NCBI GenBank assembly: GCA_937958285.1
Contig: CALFXQ010000344.1
Span: forward strand, 1 to 7,863
Origin: an uncultured Fusibacter sp.
GTDB lineage: Bacteria > Bacillota > Clostridia > Peptostreptococcales > Acidaminobacteraceae
DNA length: 7,863 nucleotides
Direction of reading: 5' to 3'
Positions 7,301 through 7,863 of the stretch are shown here, in pieces. The notes beneath the pieces are model-generated. The model saw only the letters and a list, made by a program, of their open reading frames with translations, did no database searches and was not told the origin of the DNA. The stretch's first letter is position 1; each line of letters opens with the position of its first letter. A program made the position numbers and the translations under genes.

Positions 7301-7538
7301 CGCGTCTGAAACAAGGGATGTAGATACAATTAAAGCGTTGATTCAAAGAGAGGGTATTAATGTGGTAATCACCACAAAAGACTTCTCTGAGGGCGCTTCT
7401 GAACTCGGTAAAATGTTGCGAGCGGCGGCAGTTGAAAAGGGTGTTGCCTGTGTTACGAGCCCTGATAAACTAAGGCTCATTGTGGCGCATTTAGAGCAGG
7501 GCAATTCAGATATTGAGATATTCCCGTTGATGGCTTAA
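4380..7538 (+). CDS. carB: Carbamoyl-phosphate synthetase large subunit (ATP-grasp synthetase)
   Basis: CarB makes carbamoyl phosphate from bicarbonate, CarA-derived ammonia and two ATP, using two homologous ATP-grasp halves. The protein has 1052 residues, close to the usual 1050-1075. The carboxyphosphate half (about 1-395) has 'VIGSGPIVIGQAAEFDYSG' at 6-24, 'EDR' at 121-123, 'RPAYTLGGFGGG' at 163-174, 'GWKE' at 206-209 and 'EVNPRVSRSSALASKATGY' at 292-310. A connecting/oligomerisation domain spans about 396-545. The carbamate-kinase half (about 551-930) repeats these motifs: 'VIGSGPIRIGQGVEFDY' at 554-570, 'EDR' at 663-665, 'RPSFVIGG' at 705-712 and 'EVNPRASRSLPFIAKVTKTP' at 829-848. Active-site residues appear intact in both halves. 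At E. coli's ornithine-contact positions I see Asp772 (for Glu783), Asp780 (Asp791) and Ala882 (Glu892); the last change seems usual in Bacillota. Residues about 935-1052 should be the MGS-like allosteric domain, but its nucleotide-binding motifs are missing (see findings). carB starts 7 nt inside carA. Confidence 0.98.
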   Translation: MLKVFVIGSGPIVIGQAAEFDYSGTQAIKALKEDGYQVVLLNNNPATIMTDLELADILYSEPMTLASAVSIIEREKPYAIVLGMGGQTALNLGMKLHDAGILAKYDIKVFGTAPENIKRAEDREIFKQEMIAIGEPVMESQSVNTLEEAFKAANKIGYPIIVRPAYTLGGFGGGICEDEKALAQIAGEGLKKSPVHQVLIEKSVYGWKEIEYEMMRDSEGNAISVCNMENFDPVGIHTGDSIVVAPSQTLNDKQYQMLRQASLRIVNHLHIIGGCNVQFALSPTDNQYYIIEVNPRVSRSSALASKATGYAIAKIAMKIGMGYALDRIQNQVTQKTMACHEPTLDYCVVKMPRWPYDKLKSDTTSLGTVMKATGEVMAIGTTFEEALLKALRSLDLQQHDLYDVQMSALLTDNLYQLCIDKDYNRIFALAELIRRGESLRDIQLKTHIDDYFLRRLQVCVDIEATLKAAGGIYRLSPEVLLHIKRMGFSNHSLAKLSKTPIDSVSEHLEQLGIRPVYRMVDTCGGEFEAHSNYLYSTYHGSNESVRSSRKKVVVIGSGPIRIGQGVEFDYSSVKALMAIRKLGYEAIMVNNNPETVSTDHDLSDKLYFEPITLEDVMAIVQHEAPHGVLLQFGGQTAIKLAKALEARSVPLLGVSSHMIDQVEDRALFYQMLDQLNIPRAKGEIAAHAHEAERFANTNGYPVLLRPSFVIGGQDMVIVRDAEGIGHYFEKMIEKYGQTEILVDQYLEGIELEIDAVADGEDVFIPGFMEHLDQAGVHSGDSISIYPARLSKPQMLTLYSYVEKVVRHLQYRGVINFQFVKYQNTFYVLEVNPRASRSLPFIAKVTKTPMIQWAVGLSLGATLAEVGVTSGILQSMPYTAVKAPVFSNEKLIGIDPLLGPNMLSTGESMFVAPSLTEALDKLLVADGIHLKDLNLLMYVTEEEARHYAKANKRDLMAHRIHWISPVTMVVGQCVDASETRDVDTIKALIQREGINVVITTKDFSEGASELGKMLRAAAVEKGVACVTSPDKLRLIVAHLEQGNSDIEIFPLMA

Positions 7539-7565
7539 CAAAAAAAAGAGAAGTATTCAAAATTA

Positions 7566-7594
7566 TTTGATAAATGAGGCTTTTTTGATAAATG
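7566..7594 (+). repeat. 11-bp direct repeat after carB
   Basis: TTTGATAAATG occurs at 7566-7576 and again at 7584-7594, an 18-bp period. It lies in the AT-rich spacer between carB and the next promoter. The spacer also has an A-run (7540-7547) and a T-run (7581-7586), but no convincing terminator hairpin; only a weak AAAAAAG/CTTTTTT pairing across a 31-nt loop (7542-7548 with 7580-7586) is possible. Confidence 0.45.
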
Positions 7595-7607
7595 TCTAAA
7601 GTGGACC

Positions 7608-7636
7608 TTGACAGCCTCTCATGGCAGCGCTATACT
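7608..7636 (+). promoter_or_regulatory. Consensus sigma-70/SigA promoter before the small membrane-protein gene
   Basis: A perfect TTGACA (7608-7613) and TATACT (7631-7636) are separated by exactly 17 bp. Transcription should start near 7643, about 34 bases before the ATG at 7677. This is the closest match to consensus in the window and predicts strong, largely constitutive expression unless a repressor acts. Confidence 0.85.
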
Positions 7637-7676
7637 CGGTAATAACACATGGCACCCCATTGGGGCGGAGGTCTTT

Positions 7677-7832
7677 ATGATGCTTCTCAATCTCGACGTC
7701 ACTTTATCTTATTACGCATTTTATTTTAGCTTGGGCTTCTTTTTTAGCGCAGGCTTCTTTGCGTATCATAATTTAAAGCACATCGGGAAACCAGAGCTCA
7801 GACAAACAAGACACTCCCTTATGTCATCGTAA
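7677..7832 (+). CDS. Small predicted single-span membrane protein, function unknown
   Basis: I do not recognise this 51-residue protein. Residues about 9-30 form one aromatic- and glycine/serine-rich hydrophobic helix ('TLSYYAFYFSLGFFFSAGFF'). A hydrophilic basic tail follows (31-51, with Lys34, Lys38, Arg42, Arg45). By the positive-inside rule the tail should be cytoplasmic and the short N-terminus outside. No signal-peptidase site, cysteine or metal motif is visible. A good GGAGG (7667-7671) lies five bases before the ATG at 7677 and eight before a second ATG at 7680, so either codon may be used (51 or 50 residues). The consensus promoter at 7608-7636 gives it its own transcript. The in-frame extension upstream to a TTG at 7608 is rejected because that TTG is part of the -35 box. 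The 31 bases after the stop show nothing recognisable. Promoter, ribosome-binding site and clear topology together argue for a real gene. Confidence 0.68.
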   Translation: MMLLNLDVTLSYYAFYFSLGFFFSAGFFAYHNLKHIGKPELRQTRHSLMSS

Positions 7833-7863
7833 GAGAGCATCTAATCGTCAATGCAAAGGCGCA

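Noticed and set aside
4380..7538. CarB as an unusual fusion or internal duplication
   Set aside because: The two similar halves are the normal ancient duplication of all CarB proteins, and the length is ordinary. Only the C-terminal regulatory domain is unusual.
7608..7676. In-frame N-terminal extension of the small protein from a TTG at 7608 (74 residues)
   Set aside because: The TTG is the first half of a perfect TTGACA -35 box with TATACT 17 bp later. The mRNA should start near 7643, and the Shine-Dalgarno is at 7667-7671 next to the ATG pair at 7677/7680.

Overview
The window reads as a stretch of chromosome from an anaerobic bacterium, most likely of the Bacillota (Clostridia-like). Three things suggest this. 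It carries the oxygen-sensitive indolepyruvate:ferredoxin oxidoreductase (IorAB). Its short-chain dehydrogenase resembles Bacillus YueD. Its CarB has the 'VKxPVFS' form of the third-domain motif that I recall from Gram-positive CarB proteins, in place of 'VKExVxPF' of E. coli. Shine-Dalgarno sites are strong (AGGAGG, AAAGGAG, GGAGG). All recognised genes are on the + strand. Taxonomy is an inference; no rRNA or tRNA is present to settle it.

Layout. (1) Positions 2-1409: the 3' part of iorA, truncated by the window edge, then complete iorB one base after the iorA stop, closed by a strong hairpin/T-run terminator at 1417-1461. (2) Positions 1490-2814: a separate transcription unit with a consensus promoter (TTGACC-17-GATAAT). 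It holds a benzil/sepiapterin-reductase-like SDR and, nine bases later, a 140-residue protein with two membrane helices. A hairpin/T-run terminator at 2849-2901 closes it. (3) Positions 2902-3306: a gene-free AT-rich control region with several inverted repeats, an extended -10 promoter (3103-3130), ARG-box-like half-sites around that promoter, and a leader of about 170 nt. (4) Positions 3307-7538: carA and carB, overlapping by 7 nt, encoding the two subunits of carbamoyl-phosphate synthetase. (5) Positions 7539-7863: an AT-rich spacer with an 11-bp direct repeat, then a consensus promoter (TTGACA-17-TATACT) driving a 51-residue predicted single-span membrane protein of unknown function.

How the genes work together. 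IorAB oxidatively decarboxylates aryl pyruvates from aromatic amino-acid transamination, reducing ferredoxin and making aryl-acetyl-CoA. CarAB makes carbamoyl phosphate for arginine and pyrimidine synthesis. These are separate functions in neighbouring, separately terminated units. Apart from carAB and iorAB as enzyme pairs, nothing argues that the units act together.

I see no mobile element, CRISPR array, defence cassette or other clearly new system. The points most worth a second look are the degenerate regulatory domain of CarB, the operator-like cluster at the carA promoter, and the small membrane-protein gene at the end.
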